From assembly GCA_023391875.1 (NCBI GenBank), contig JAEWAB010000004.1, positions 124,001 to 188,000 on the forward strand: a stretch of 64,000 nt of DNA, read 5' to 3'. The position numbers and the translations under genes were made by a program. The notes under the pieces were generated by a model. It had not been told where the DNA came from. It did not search any database and was given only the letters and a program-made list of their open reading frames with translations. Source of the DNA: Bacillota bacterium (GTDB lineage: Bacteria; Bacillota; Clostridia; Oscillospirales; Ruminococcaceae). Positions 8,114-16,449 of the stretch are shown piece after piece (position 1 is the stretch's first letter; each line of letters begins with the position of its first letter).

Positions 8114-8767
8114 TTATTCACGGTTTATCTGCTCTCTTAAATGCTTGGAGAGCAGCGCGAGCGAGGCTGCCATGTTCTCGTTCTGCACCAATATGTTATT
8201 TGGCACCAAGAGATGCGTGGGGGCAAAATTCCATATTGCGAGCACGCCGCTCGCAACCAGCTGGTCGCACACTACCTGCGCCTGCTCGGCCGGAACCGTG
8301 ATAATACCGATGTTGATTTTCATTCTTCTGCATAAATCACTGATTTTATCCGCAGACATGATTTTTTTACCGTTAAAGGTGGTGCCGGTAAGCCTTGCGT
8401 CATTGTCGAAAGCGGCGACAATCTTTAAACCGTAGTATTTAAACCCCTCATAGGATAAAAGGGCTTTTCCCAATGAACCCACGCCCACCAGCACCGCTTC
8501 GTTGGAGTTTCGGTAACCGAGTGTATCCTCAATATCATCAATTAGGGTCTTGATGTCAAATCCTTGCTTGGGTCTGCCGTGTGTTGAACTGACGGCAGAA
8601 AAATCTTTTCTTACCTGTATCTCGGTAAAGTTAAAGTGGGCAGCAACCGCAGGAGCAGAAATAACCGTGATACCCTCCTGCAGCAGTTTCTTTAGATATT
8701 GCAGATAATAAGGCAGTCTGTGAAAAGCCTGCACGGAGATGATCGGTAGATTGTTTTCATGTTCCAT
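8114..8767 (-). CDS. rex: Redox-sensing transcriptional repressor Rex
   Basis: 217 residues from ATG 8767 (MEHENNLPIISVQAFHRLPY), preceded by GGGTGG seven bases away. An ATG at 8782 is the other option. Residues 1-75 form the winged-helix DNA-binding domain (AAHFNFTEIQVRKDFSAVSS). The NAD(H)-binding Rossmann domain follows, with VLVGVGSLGKALLSY at about 95, and LAIWNFAPTHLLVP near 180 is the Rex signature. The domain-swap helix is at the end. Rex represses fermentation and hydrogen genes when NADH/NAD+ is low. The most likely target in the window is adh. A truncated second rex copy lies at 3245-3369. Confidence 0.92.
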   Translation of the reverse strand: MEHENNLPIISVQAFHRLPYYLQYLKKLLQEGITVISAPAVAAHFNFTEIQVRKDFSAVSSTHGRPKQGFDIKTLIDDIEDTLGYRNSNEAVLVGVGSLGKALLSYEGFKYYGLKIVAAFDNDARLTGTTFNGKKIMSADKISDLCRRMKINIGIITVPAEQAQVVCDQLVASGVLAIWNFAPTHLLVPNNILVQNENMAASLALLSKHLREQINRE

Positions 8768-8791
8768 GATGAAGCCACCCATTCAATATTG

Positions 8792-8805
8792 TATTATCGA
8801 TAATA
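8792..8805. promoter_or_regulatory. 14-bp perfect palindrome in the rex-lysR promoter
   Basis: TATTATCGATAATA is a perfect palindrome that overlaps the -10 hexamer of the predicted rex promoter and shares TATCGATA with the adh upstream dyad. It is well placed for autorepression by Rex or LysR. Which protein binds cannot be decided. Confidence 0.5.
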
Positions 8806-8830
8806 TAACATCGATTTATTGAAGCGTCAA
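8802..8830 (-). promoter_or_regulatory. Predicted promoter of the rex-lysR operon
   Basis: On the minus strand TTGACG (8825-8830), a 17-base spacer and TATATT (8802-8807). The -10 lies about 35 bases before the rex start. Confidence 0.55.
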
Positions 8831-8945
8831 GGTGTGGTGCCTTATGCAACAATATTATTCTGGCATATTATTTATAATTTAGTAAGGTGAAAGTACTTCA
8901 TTAAAAATTGCGAGATCATTTGGTACAGCTAGGAATCAGGTAAGT

Positions 8946-8974
8946 TTGTAATAATCGTGTAAATGTGTTATGAT
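8946..8974 (+). promoter_or_regulatory. Predicted promoter of the MATE exporter gene
   Basis: TTGTAA (8946-8951), a 17-base spacer and TATGAT (8969-8974). It leaves a leader of about 135 bases before the start at 9117, in which I see no further structure. This accounts for the gene-free stretch 8831-9116. Confidence 0.45.
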
Positions 8975-9116
8975 AACTATCAAAAAGAAAATGGATGTGA
9001 TAGCCAATAGATCAATTCAAGAAGCATAGCGAAAAAACAGAACTAACAAATACAGGATTATCCATTTTTGCATGATTTACAACACAGAACTAATTTAGAT
9101 TTAATAATGAAATTCG

Positions 9117-10505
9117 ATGGAAGTGTATGCTCTTTTGGTCTCAAATAATCATGATATAGATATGTGCAACGGTCCACTGTTCAGAAAAATACTGATTTTT
9201 TCCCTGCCGATTATGGCAATGAATATTCTGCAGCTTCTGTTCAATACAACGGATATGGTGGTTGTGGGGCATTTTTCAGGCAGTCAGGCACTGGCCGCTG
9301 TGGGCGCGACCGGTGCCCTTATTAATCTCATCGTCAACTTATTTATGGGCTTGTCGGTTGGTACAAGCGTCGTTGTAGCGCAGGATTTGGGTGCCGACAA
9401 ACCGTTGGAGGTGAGCCGATCGGTTCACACTTCCATTGCCATCAGCATTATTGCCGGGCTGGTTGTTATGATCTTGGGCCTGTCGCTTTGTAAGCCTTTG
9501 TTGATCCTGATGGGGACGCCGGAGAACATTTTAAGCCAGTCGGTATTGTATATGAGGATTTACTTCACCAGCCTGCCCGCCACCATGGTATACAACTTCG
9601 CTGCAGCTATCCTACGCGCGGCGGGTGACAGTCGCCGCCCGATGTACTATCTCTTTATTACGGGTACTTTACACGTAATACTCAGTCTGTTCTTTGTAAT
9701 TGTGCTTCAAATGAGTATCGGAGGCGTGGCATTTTCCACGGTCATCTCCGAGTACCTCTCGGTGGCGCTTATTTTAATCTGCCTGAGCAGGCATGACGGA
9801 GCCATACGATTTATGCCACGGGAACTCCGTATTGATAGAAATAAAATGAAGGCCATTATAAGGATCGGACTGCCTGCAGGCTTGCAGGGCTTGCTATTTT
9901 CCATTTCCAACGTGCTGATTCAGTCCGCGGTGAATTCCTTCGGCACCACTATGGTGGCGGCAAGTTCAGCTGCATCCAATGTCGAGAATTATGTCGGTAC
10001 AACAATGAATGCCTATTACAACGCAGCCATTGCCTTTACCGGACAAAACATGGGCGCCAGAAAATATGATCGGATTGATAAAATTGCAAAGGTATGTACG
10101 GTCTTGATATTCGCCACCTGGTTTCTGCTGGGGGGTGCAGTATTGCTTTTTGGACGGCTAATGCTTGGTATCTTCACGCCAGATCAGGCGGTCATTCAAC
10201 TTGGAACTCAGCGCCTGTATGTCATGATGGTTGCATACTTTACTTGTGGTATAATGAATGTATATCCGGGTTTGACACGCGGTATGGGCTATTCCATATC
10301 GCCAATGCTTAGCACGCTTGTAGGTGCTTGCCTCTTGCGAATTGTTTGGCTGGCTACAATATTTAAATGGTTTCCTACAGAGACAATACTTTTTGCCTGT
10401 TATCCGGTAACCTGGGGGTTGGCGGGAATTGGTCAGGTGGGCATCTTCTTCTATGCGCGGCACAAGATACATACGCTTGCCGTACCAAACGCTAAGTCAG
10501 ATTGA
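9117..10505 (+). CDS. MATE-family multidrug/Na+ antiporter
   Basis: 462 residues with about twelve hydrophobic segments arranged as two similar halves of six. The N-terminal FSLPIMAMNILQLLFNTTDM and VVGHFSGSQALAAVG are typical of the MATE fold, DinF/NorM-like branch. These inner-membrane proteins export cationic drugs or metabolites in exchange for Na+ or H+. The start is uncertain. ATG 9117 has no clear ribosome binding site, and the family consensus begins near the in-frame ATG at 9162 (MCNGPLFRKI). It stands alone, with its own promoter and a strong terminator. Substrate unknown. Confidence 0.85.
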   Translation: MEVYALLVSNNHDIDMCNGPLFRKILIFSLPIMAMNILQLLFNTTDMVVVGHFSGSQALAAVGATGALINLIVNLFMGLSVGTSVVVAQDLGADKPLEVSRSVHTSIAISIIAGLVVMILGLSLCKPLLILMGTPENILSQSVLYMRIYFTSLPATMVYNFAAAILRAAGDSRRPMYYLFITGTLHVILSLFFVIVLQMSIGGVAFSTVISEYLSVALILICLSRHDGAIRFMPRELRIDRNKMKAIIRIGLPAGLQGLLFSISNVLIQSAVNSFGTTMVAASSAASNVENYVGTTMNAYYNAAIAFTGQNMGARKYDRIDKIAKVCTVLIFATWFLLGGAVLLFGRLMLGIFTPDQAVIQLGTQRLYVMMVAYFTCGIMNVYPGLTRGMGYSISPMLSTLVGACLLRIVWLATIFKWFPTETILFACYPVTWGLAGIGQVGIFFYARHKIHTLAVPNAKSD

Positions 10506-10590
10506 AATCACACTAAATGAGCATCATTCAGCTTTCCCGGATAATTAATGCCTGTTTTCGATTATAACAGACATAAGAATAGTATCAGAA

Positions 10591-10637
10591 AAAAACGTTC
10601 TGACAGGAAGATTTTTAATTCCTGTCAGAACGTTTTT
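10591..10637. terminator. Strong bidirectional terminator after the MATE gene
   Basis: A perfect 19-bp stem, AAAAACGTTCTGACAGGAA with its complement, around a nine-base loop. Flanking A and T runs allow it to work in both directions. It starts 86 bases past the MATE stop. Confidence 0.85.
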
Positions 10638-10780
10638 GGCCTGAGTGTAATTGTAGAACTTGGAAAAACACAGGGATATCAATGCTTACAGGCAATCGGT
10701 AAGCAGTATTTACACAAAACTTGCTCTTGTACGTCGATACCGCTAAAGCCGGTTTTTTTTACAAACACAGGGTTTTTTTC

Positions 10781-10812
10781 GGGCGACACTTCAATGGTTG
10801 TCGCTCTTTTTT
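10781..10812 (+). terminator. Second terminator-like hairpin
   Basis: GGGCGACA pairs with TGTCGCTC (one G-T pair) across a ten-base loop and is followed by six T. It lies in the 400-base interval between the MATE and methyltransferase genes, which otherwise holds only a possible gene relic on the minus strand. Confidence 0.45.
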
Positions 10813-10904
10813 ATACATGATATTGACTCTTTGCTTAAGCTTGCTTTCCATGCGATATTTTATAACTTCATCCGCGATTTGACAGCCATTAATAAATGAT
10901 ATAC

Positions 10905-11711
10905 TTAAAATTTCAAATATAATATGCGGCTCATTCTTCTAAGCGATGGAAAATAGTCAAATATCCTGACAAGTATTTTTGTGCCGATTGGCAACTTTGA
11001 ATATCCAGGTAATCTATGTGTAACAGATTCAGATACTAAATTTAGTTTGGGTGCTACTTTTTTGAGATCGTCAGGATTATCAACATACCAACCGCCAAAT
11101 GTAGCGCCGGTAGCCTTAATGCTTCGATTTTTGTTGGCTAGGCCTAAAGCCGACTTGCTAATTGCATCAAATGCAATTGCTCCATTCTGGAAATATTCCG
11201 TAAACCGCTTGAGTAATGGTTCCATTATTTCATGAGATAAATACATTGTTACTCCTTCAGCAATGATCCAGACAGGAATGTTGTTAGGCAAACTGCTAAT
11301 CCAATCCAAATTCTCAAGCGAGGACCCGATCATTTCATAACCCGACCTTGTTGGATATATCTTTTTGCGCAAATCTATTACTTCAGGAAAGTCAATATCA
11401 TACCAATAAACATCGGATGAAGGATTAATTCTATAGATTCGACTGTCTAAACCACACCCTAATTGAATAACTATTGATTTTGGATTTTGGCTTAGAAATT
11501 CGTTGGTCCAAATATCAAATTGCTTTGCTCGCATTGCTATTGATAGAACATCGACCTTTAATTTTCTAAAATCATAATCAATATTATCAATGGCATGTTC
11601 CGCCATCTCATCCTTAATTATTGGATTGGATGATTTACTTTCTGTAGCTCTTGCATAAAGAGTTGCTAGAAGGGTTTCTTTTTCTTTTGTTAAAGTTATC
11701 TTCTCTTTCAA
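10905..11711 (-). CDS. Class I SAM-dependent methyltransferase of the leucine carboxyl methyltransferase (LCM) family
   Basis: 268 residues starting at TTG 11711, with GGAGG nine bases upstream. SIVIQLGCGLDSRIYRI at about 79 is the AdoMet-binding motif I in its LCM form, VYWYDIDFPEVIDLRKK at about 100 is motif II, and IAEGVTMYL near 150 is the third family motif. Bacterial members act on O- or carboxyl groups of varied substrates, for example in polyketide tailoring. The substrate here is unknown. It is a single gene between two divergent signalling and transport regions, AT-richer than the redox genes to its left. Confidence 0.8.
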   Translation of the reverse strand: MKEKITLTKEKETLLATLYARATESKSSNPIIKDEMAEHAIDNIDYDFRKLKVDVLSIAMRAKQFDIWTNEFLSQNPKSIVIQLGCGLDSRIYRINPSSDVYWYDIDFPEVIDLRKKIYPTRSGYEMIGSSLENLDWISSLPNNIPVWIIAEGVTMYLSHEIMEPLLKRFTEYFQNGAIAFDAISKSALGLANKNRSIKATGATFGGWYVDNPDDLKKVAPKLNLVSESVTHRLPGYSKLPIGTKILVRIFDYFPSLRRMSRILYLKF

Positions 11712-11954
11712 AATAAAAAACCTCCATATATGCTTTAATCAATAATACCACTGTTTATTGCATTATCAAGAGCCCTTTTAAATACTATTAGTATTATCAT
11801 AAAGGTTCGTAAAACTTGAACAGTCGGTGAATTAGCGCCTTTATGAAAGAAAAGCCATAAGCTATTTATACCTACGACTTTTCTCCGTTGATTAGAGAAC
11901 GAACACTTTTTAGTGGCCTTCCTAATCACTTCTTAAATTTTTACTTACAATTAC

Positions 11955-14900
11955 TCAATTGCCTTTAGTCAATATTTGCTTGATTTTATCCAATAAATTT
12001 CGTACATCAATGGGCTTTGTTATATAGTCAATGAAACCGCACGCCTTTCCTTTCTCAATATCTCTGGGCATAGCATTGGCGCTTACGGCCATTACCGGAA
12101 TATCTACGGTTTCGGCATTCTCCCTGAGCCTTCTCAGAACTTCAAATCCATCTATGCCCGGTAGATTAATGTCCAAAAGTATCAGATTTGGTTTATGAGC
12201 TTTTGCCATATCCACACACAGTTCTCCTGTAGTTGCTGATATCATTTTTGTATTTGGTATATGGCCTATTATTCGTTCAACAAGTTTCAGGTTTGCAGGA
12301 TTGTCTTCAACATATATGATCTTATATATATTGTCGTTTTCATCAAAATTTATATTCTCTAACTGTTTAACCGGATCTCCGGATATTTCTGTAATAATCT
12401 CGGAGCATGGAAGGTCAATCCAGAAATGACTTCCAGACCCAACCTGACTGTTTACGCCAATGCTTCCGTTCATTAGTTCGATCAGCTGTTTAGCTACTGT
12501 TAAGCCAATTCCGGTTCCTTCAATGACTCTGTCTAAGTTGCTGATGCGATGAAACGGCTGAAAAATATTATTAAGTTCAGATTCCTCTATTCCAATACCT
12601 GTATCTAAAACATTTATTCTGATGCTGCCCATATTCTTTTCACAATAAAAAGTTACTTGTCCATTTTCTTTGTTATATTTAATGGCATTTGACAGCAGAT
12701 TAATCAATACTTGCTTGATACGGGTACGATCTGCCAATATATAATCCTTGTTGCACTCTTCAAAAAATTGATTAATATGTATTCCATACTGTTCAGCCAT
12801 TGGCTTAATGATTGTAAGCGTTTCTTCAATCATCGGCACAATTTGTACAGGCTCAATTGAAAGAGAAAGCTTTCCGGATTCTATCTTCGCCAAATCAAGC
12901 ACTTCATTTATTAATGTCAGCAGATGATTGCCTGCCTTTAATATCTCCTTTACACTCTGACTCTGTAATTCATCCAAAGGAGTGCCGGTATCCATTTGTA
13001 GAACCTGTGCAAAGCCTAGAACTGCATTAAGAGGTGTTCTCAGCTCATGACTCATATTGGATAGAAACTGTGACTTTGCCTTGTTTGCCTTTTCAGCCTC
13101 TTCTTTCGCTAGAATAATGGATTTTTCCATCTCTATACGTTGAGTTATATCTCTCGCCGAAACTACTGCTGTCCTTTCCTTGTCGTCTACCAACGATATT
13201 CTGGCCTGGAACCATTTGTAGCCTTTATTTGTTTGAACCGAATATTCTACACAATCAGATATGCCTGTATCGATTATCTGCTTGATCTTAGTCTGATAAA
13301 GAGAAGCGGTTTCAATATCAAAAATATCGCCGATTGTATTGGCGGAACTGTTTAAATAAGAATTTGAAAGATTATCCCGCTCCTTAGCCCAGGCATTTAA
13401 AAATCTGCCGTTCTCGTCAACAGTTACTATGACATCATCAATTGAGTTTACGAGAGCATTCAGATCTGATTCTCTCTTTCTCAGCTTTTCCTGTGCATCC
13501 ATTAAATCACTGTTTGCTTCGCCCAGCTGCCTGCCCATTTTTATCAGATTGGCCGTAGTATCCTTTAACTCTTTTACATTCATATCAGGCTCTTGCTGAT
13601 AATAATGGCCTTCGCCTATCTTTTCAACGATCCCGTTTATTTCAGTTAAAGGACGAGATATATTTAAGCTCATCCTTTTTGCTTTTCTGGACAATATAAA
13701 AAAGAATATGCAATAAAACAGAAAAAGGCCTGCAATCATTAATGTTCCTATTTGGAACATCTTATGGCTCAATCTGTCCACTTTTTCATATATGTTTTTT
13801 TCGGGAACAATAATGAGTAATTTCCAGCCCGTTTCACTTATAGTAGCCCAAGACACTACCTTAGGGTTTCCGTTTACCCGGATGGTGGAAAACCCCATCT
13901 TGTTGGCGGCTACATCTTTGTAAAATGTTTTAATATCATCTCTTTTATAAAGATTAAACTGATCGGGTTTAAAAGTATCTTGCATAATAGCTTCATCATA
14001 ATGATGATCTGTTAATTCATCAAGTCCCCAATCAGCTTCGCCTTTTTCAGGCAACGCCATAATATTTCCGTCTTTACTAACCAATATTCCGTAGCCTTCA
14101 TACGGTATTTCCAATTTCAAAATCTGCTTGACTATTGTGCTTACAGTAACATCTATACCCACAACTCCTTCCAGAAAATTGCCGTCGTAGACCGGTGCGA
14201 TAGCAGAAGCCATCCAGCCGTTTCCCGCAGGATCAAGGTAAACATCTGTCCATTTAACCGTACGCTCCGGGTTATGCTTCAAATCTGCTTCATAATAAAA
14301 GTTGTAGGTAGGAATATTCATTTTTGGCGCATACTGCGGCAATACATCGAAGTACGGATATATAATGTTCAGAGAATCAAAAGTATTCAAGTATATTGAG
14401 GCAGCAAGGGGCTGTGACTGCAGGATATTTTTCATCAGTTTTTGCATGGTTAATGCCTTGGCTGTCTTTGCTCTCTCTTTTTCACCTATTGGTACATATC
14501 CGCTGTAAAATATAGCGGCACCGCCTTCCTTGGAATCGCTTGCGGTATAATATACTCCATCCGGAGAATATTTAAGCCGGGAGGTATCCTCAGCACTCAA
14601 AATAGCATCGGCTGCCAGAGCTTCACCCATTTGCCTTTGGTAAATCTCAGTAGCATTCGATATACTTGACAGCTGCTGATGTATTACATCAGATTCTTTA
14701 TTTACAATCTCCAGCATCTCAGTTTGCACTTGATCCCGTAAATAATTCACCATTTCGCGCTGTGACCAGCTATTGGCAGTAAAGTATATTCCTATAAATA
14801 CCATCTCCACCAAAATCAAAGGGATTAGCGCTGTTTTTAAATATGACTTCCAAATCCATCGATATAAAGGCATCGTACTCTTCTGAGAATCTTTGTCCAT
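11955..14900 (-). CDS. Membrane hybrid sensor histidine kinase (Cache-HAMP-PAS-HisKA-HATPase-REC)
   Basis: 981 residues. A first membrane segment at about 16-38 and a second at about 385-405 bracket a large extracytoplasmic dCache-type sensor domain. A HAMP linker (about 410-465) and a PAS domain (about 485-600) follow. The HisKA box NMSHELRTPLNAVLGFAQ lies near 630, and the HATPase has NLLSNAIKYN, DTGIGI and GTGIGL. The C-terminal receiver (about 865-980) has intact IYVEDN, LLDINLP (phospho-acceptor Asp), VSA and ITKPI. Such kinases pass phosphate His-Asp to a separate Hpt protein. One is encoded at 19480-19827. The start is preceded by GAGGT. It follows a cheB relic and cheR on the same strand. 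The ligand is unknown. Confidence 0.9.
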   Translation of the reverse strand: MDKDSQKSTMPLYRWIWKSYLKTALIPLILVEMVFIGIYFTANSWSQREMVNYLRDQVQTEMLEIVNKESDVIHQQLSSISNATEIYQRQMGEALAADAILSAEDTSRLKYSPDGVYYTASDSKEGGAAIFYSGYVPIGEKERAKTAKALTMQKLMKNILQSQPLAASIYLNTFDSLNIIYPYFDVLPQYAPKMNIPTYNFYYEADLKHNPERTVKWTDVYLDPAGNGWMASAIAPVYDGNFLEGVVGIDVTVSTIVKQILKLEIPYEGYGILVSKDGNIMALPEKGEADWGLDELTDHHYDEAIMQDTFKPDQFNLYKRDDIKTFYKDVAANKMGFSTIRVNGNPKVVSWATISETGWKLLIIVPEKNIYEKVDRLSHKMFQIGTLMIAGLFLFYCIFFFILSRKAKRMSLNISRPLTEINGIVEKIGEGHYYQQEPDMNVKELKDTTANLIKMGRQLGEANSDLMDAQEKLRKRESDLNALVNSIDDVIVTVDENGRFLNAWAKERDNLSNSYLNSSANTIGDIFDIETASLYQTKIKQIIDTGISDCVEYSVQTNKGYKWFQARISLVDDKERTAVVSARDITQRIEMEKSIILAKEEAEKANKAKSQFLSNMSHELRTPLNAVLGFAQVLQMDTGTPLDELQSQSVKEILKAGNHLLTLINEVLDLAKIESGKLSLSIEPVQIVPMIEETLTIIKPMAEQYGIHINQFFEECNKDYILADRTRIKQVLINLLSNAIKYNKENGQVTFYCEKNMGSIRINVLDTGIGIEESELNNIFQPFHRISNLDRVIEGTGIGLTVAKQLIELMNGSIGVNSQVGSGSHFWIDLPCSEIITEISGDPVKQLENINFDENDNIYKIIYVEDNPANLKLVERIIGHIPNTKMISATTGELCVDMAKAHKPNLILLDINLPGIDGFEVLRRLRENAETVDIPVMAVSANAMPRDIEKGKACGFIDYITKPIDVRNLLDKIKQILTKGN

Positions 14901-14951
14901 TTTTAAATTTACCTCATTAATTTATCTGTATTAACTGGTATTATAACATGC

Positions 14952-15034
14952 ATCCTAAATCAAATGTTTTCTTAACATCTTTTGATTCAAACGTTCGGCA
15001 AATATTTTAGAAAAAGCAGGCGGAATGTTTGCGA
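14952..15034 (-). pseudogene. cheB: Remnant of the CheB methylesterase catalytic domain
   Basis: Past the stop of the receiver gene, and after one in-frame stop, the minus strand reads EVANIPPAFSKIFAERLNQ and then stops. This matches the CheB catalytic motif (VQHMPP-x-FT-x-FA-x-RL). The catalytic Ser and Asp regions are absent. Together with the receiver at 15063-15476 this indicates a cheB gene broken by internal deletion and point mutation. Confidence 0.6.
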
Positions 15035-15062
15035 CTTCATATTTTCTGAATGCTTAGGAGAA

Positions 15063-15476
15063 TCAATAATATTTAATAGAGTTTTTTTGATACCGATGCT
15101 TTATTTTTGTAATCATCTCACCAACAAACCTTTCCATGGCCTTTGGCGAGCCTTCGTCAGGTTTACTTATAAAATCTATAGTACCAATACTCATAGAATC
15201 AAATACTGCTATTTTGGCGGAACTAACAACAATGACCGGCAGAGGGTACTGCAGCAGCCTCCGCATGTATTCAATCCCATTCATTTTAATCATTTCAACA
15301 TTGCAAATGATTACGTTCGGCTTATAAGCAAGTATTTTACCTCTTGCTTCAAAGGGATCGCTTGCTTTTGCCACCACTTCTATATATTGATCAGAGGATA
15401 TACCTCTGACTACCACTTCATGGAACAAATGATTATCATCCACAATCAGGACTCTAATTTTACTATCTATGCCCAT
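15063..15476 (-). CDS. CheB-type receiver domain with the phospho-acceptor Asp replaced by Asn; truncated cheB
   Basis: 137 residues. The acidic pair is present (VLIVDDNH), as are PVIVVSSA and the conserved Lys (ISKPDEG). The phospho-acceptor motif is ICNVEMIKMNG, where CheB proteins have LDVEMPRMDG, so the aspartate is Asn. The protein ends where the CheB linker and methylesterase domain should begin, and a catalytic-domain relic lies downstream. The gene is 18 bases after cheR, the normal cheR-cheB order, with GGAG before its ATG. It may be a pseudogene fragment or a phosphorylation-independent pseudo-receiver kept for protein binding. I cannot tell which. Confidence 0.75.
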   Translation of the reverse strand: MGIDSKIRVLIVDDNHLFHEVVVRGISSDQYIEVVAKASDPFEARGKILAYKPNVIICNVEMIKMNGIEYMRRLLQYPLPVIVVSSAKIAVFDSMSIGTIDFISKPDEGSPKAMERFVGEMITKIKHRYQKNSIKYY

Positions 15477-15495
15477 ATAATCACTCCAAATAATT

Positions 15496-16311
15496 TTATT
15501 GCTTTTGGTAAACTGAAGGCATAATATATTTAAAGCGACTATTATCTCTATTTAATGATTCAGAATGGCCGATAAATAAATAGCCGCCGTCTTCCAACTG
15601 GTCATATAGTTTGTTCACCAATTCTTCATTCGTCTGATGATCAAAATAAAGCATAACATTTTTGCAGAATATTGTATGGAACTTTTTTTTGAAAGGGAAT
15701 TCAGATTCCATAAGATTGAATTTTCTATATATTACTTCCTTTTTGATTTTATCATTAAGGATTACATTTTCAGCGTTGTAATGTGAAAAATAGTTTAATT
15801 TCCAATTAACGGGAAGAGGATCTATCCTGTCCTTGATGTATATCCCATTTTTAGCAACATTCAATACCCTTTCGGAAATATCGGTTGCCAAAACCCTGGT
15901 ATCCCAGTTCTTTTTTTCTCTGCCAAAAAACTCATCTATAATCATTGCAAGGGTGTATGCTTCTTCGCCCGAAGAGCATGCAGCAGACCATATTCGGAGA
16001 TCTTTTTCCTTTACCGCAGTCACCAGAAGCGGAAGTACCTTGTCTCTAAAATAGTAAAAATGATCAACCTCTCGCATAAAGAAAGTATAATTAATTGTTA
16101 TTCTATCCAGTAAAGCAGTAACTGCTTTTCCGGTTTTATCCGTTATCAGGTATTTATAATAATCCGAAAAATTTTTAAAGTTTTTTTCAGACAATACATT
16201 CTGAAGCATGCCTGCAAACAGTTTCTTCTTCTCTTCCTTCAAATAAATCCCGTAATTATTCCTAATATAATTAGATAATTGACAAAATTCGTTTTCAGTT
16301 ATCGCAACCAT
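15496..16311 (-). CDS. cheR: Chemoreceptor glutamate methyltransferase CheR
   Basis: 271 residues, the normal CheR length. The N-terminal helical domain (about 1-70) precedes an AdoMet-binding domain with IWSAACSSGEEAYTLAM at about 107, VLATDISERVL near 140 and CKNVMLYFD near 215. CheR methylates receptor glutamates to adjust sensitivity in adaptation. The target is probably the chemoreceptor encoded just upstream (16450-18177). GGGAG lies 15 bases before the ATG. A terminator separates it from the receptor gene, so it may have its own promoter. Its usual antagonist, CheB, is broken here. Confidence 0.9.
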   Translation of the reverse strand: MVAITENEFCQLSNYIRNNYGIYLKEEKKKLFAGMLQNVLSEKNFKNFSDYYKYLITDKTGKAVTALLDRITINYTFFMREVDHFYYFRDKVLPLLVTAVKEKDLRIWSAACSSGEEAYTLAMIIDEFFGREKKNWDTRVLATDISERVLNVAKNGIYIKDRIDPLPVNWKLNYFSHYNAENVILNDKIKKEVIYRKFNLMESEFPFKKKFHTIFCKNVMLYFDHQTNEELVNKLYDQLEDGGYLFIGHSESLNRDNSRFKYIMPSVYQKQ

Positions 16312-16395
16312 CCGCTTATCTCTCCCAAAAAAGTTTATTCCTAACTTAACTCCTATCTTTAATACATATATACAGGATGAATGTTGATGAATGCA

Positions 16396-16436
16396 GATAA
16401 AAGAAGTGAATTACATAGGAAATCACTTCTTTTATC
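16396..16436 (-). terminator. Terminator after the chemoreceptor gene
   Basis: A perfect 14-bp stem (GATAAAAGAAGTGA and its complement) lies just past the receptor stop codon on the minus strand. A/T-rich arm ends supply the T tract. Confidence 0.65.
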
Positions 16437-16449
16437 CGAATTTACTTAA

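Noticed and set aside
11735..11929. A 64-codon minus-strand frame between the methyltransferase and hybrid kinase genes
   Set aside because: No ribosome binding site, no domain, and composition typical of AT-rich noncoding DNA. I could not support it as a gene.
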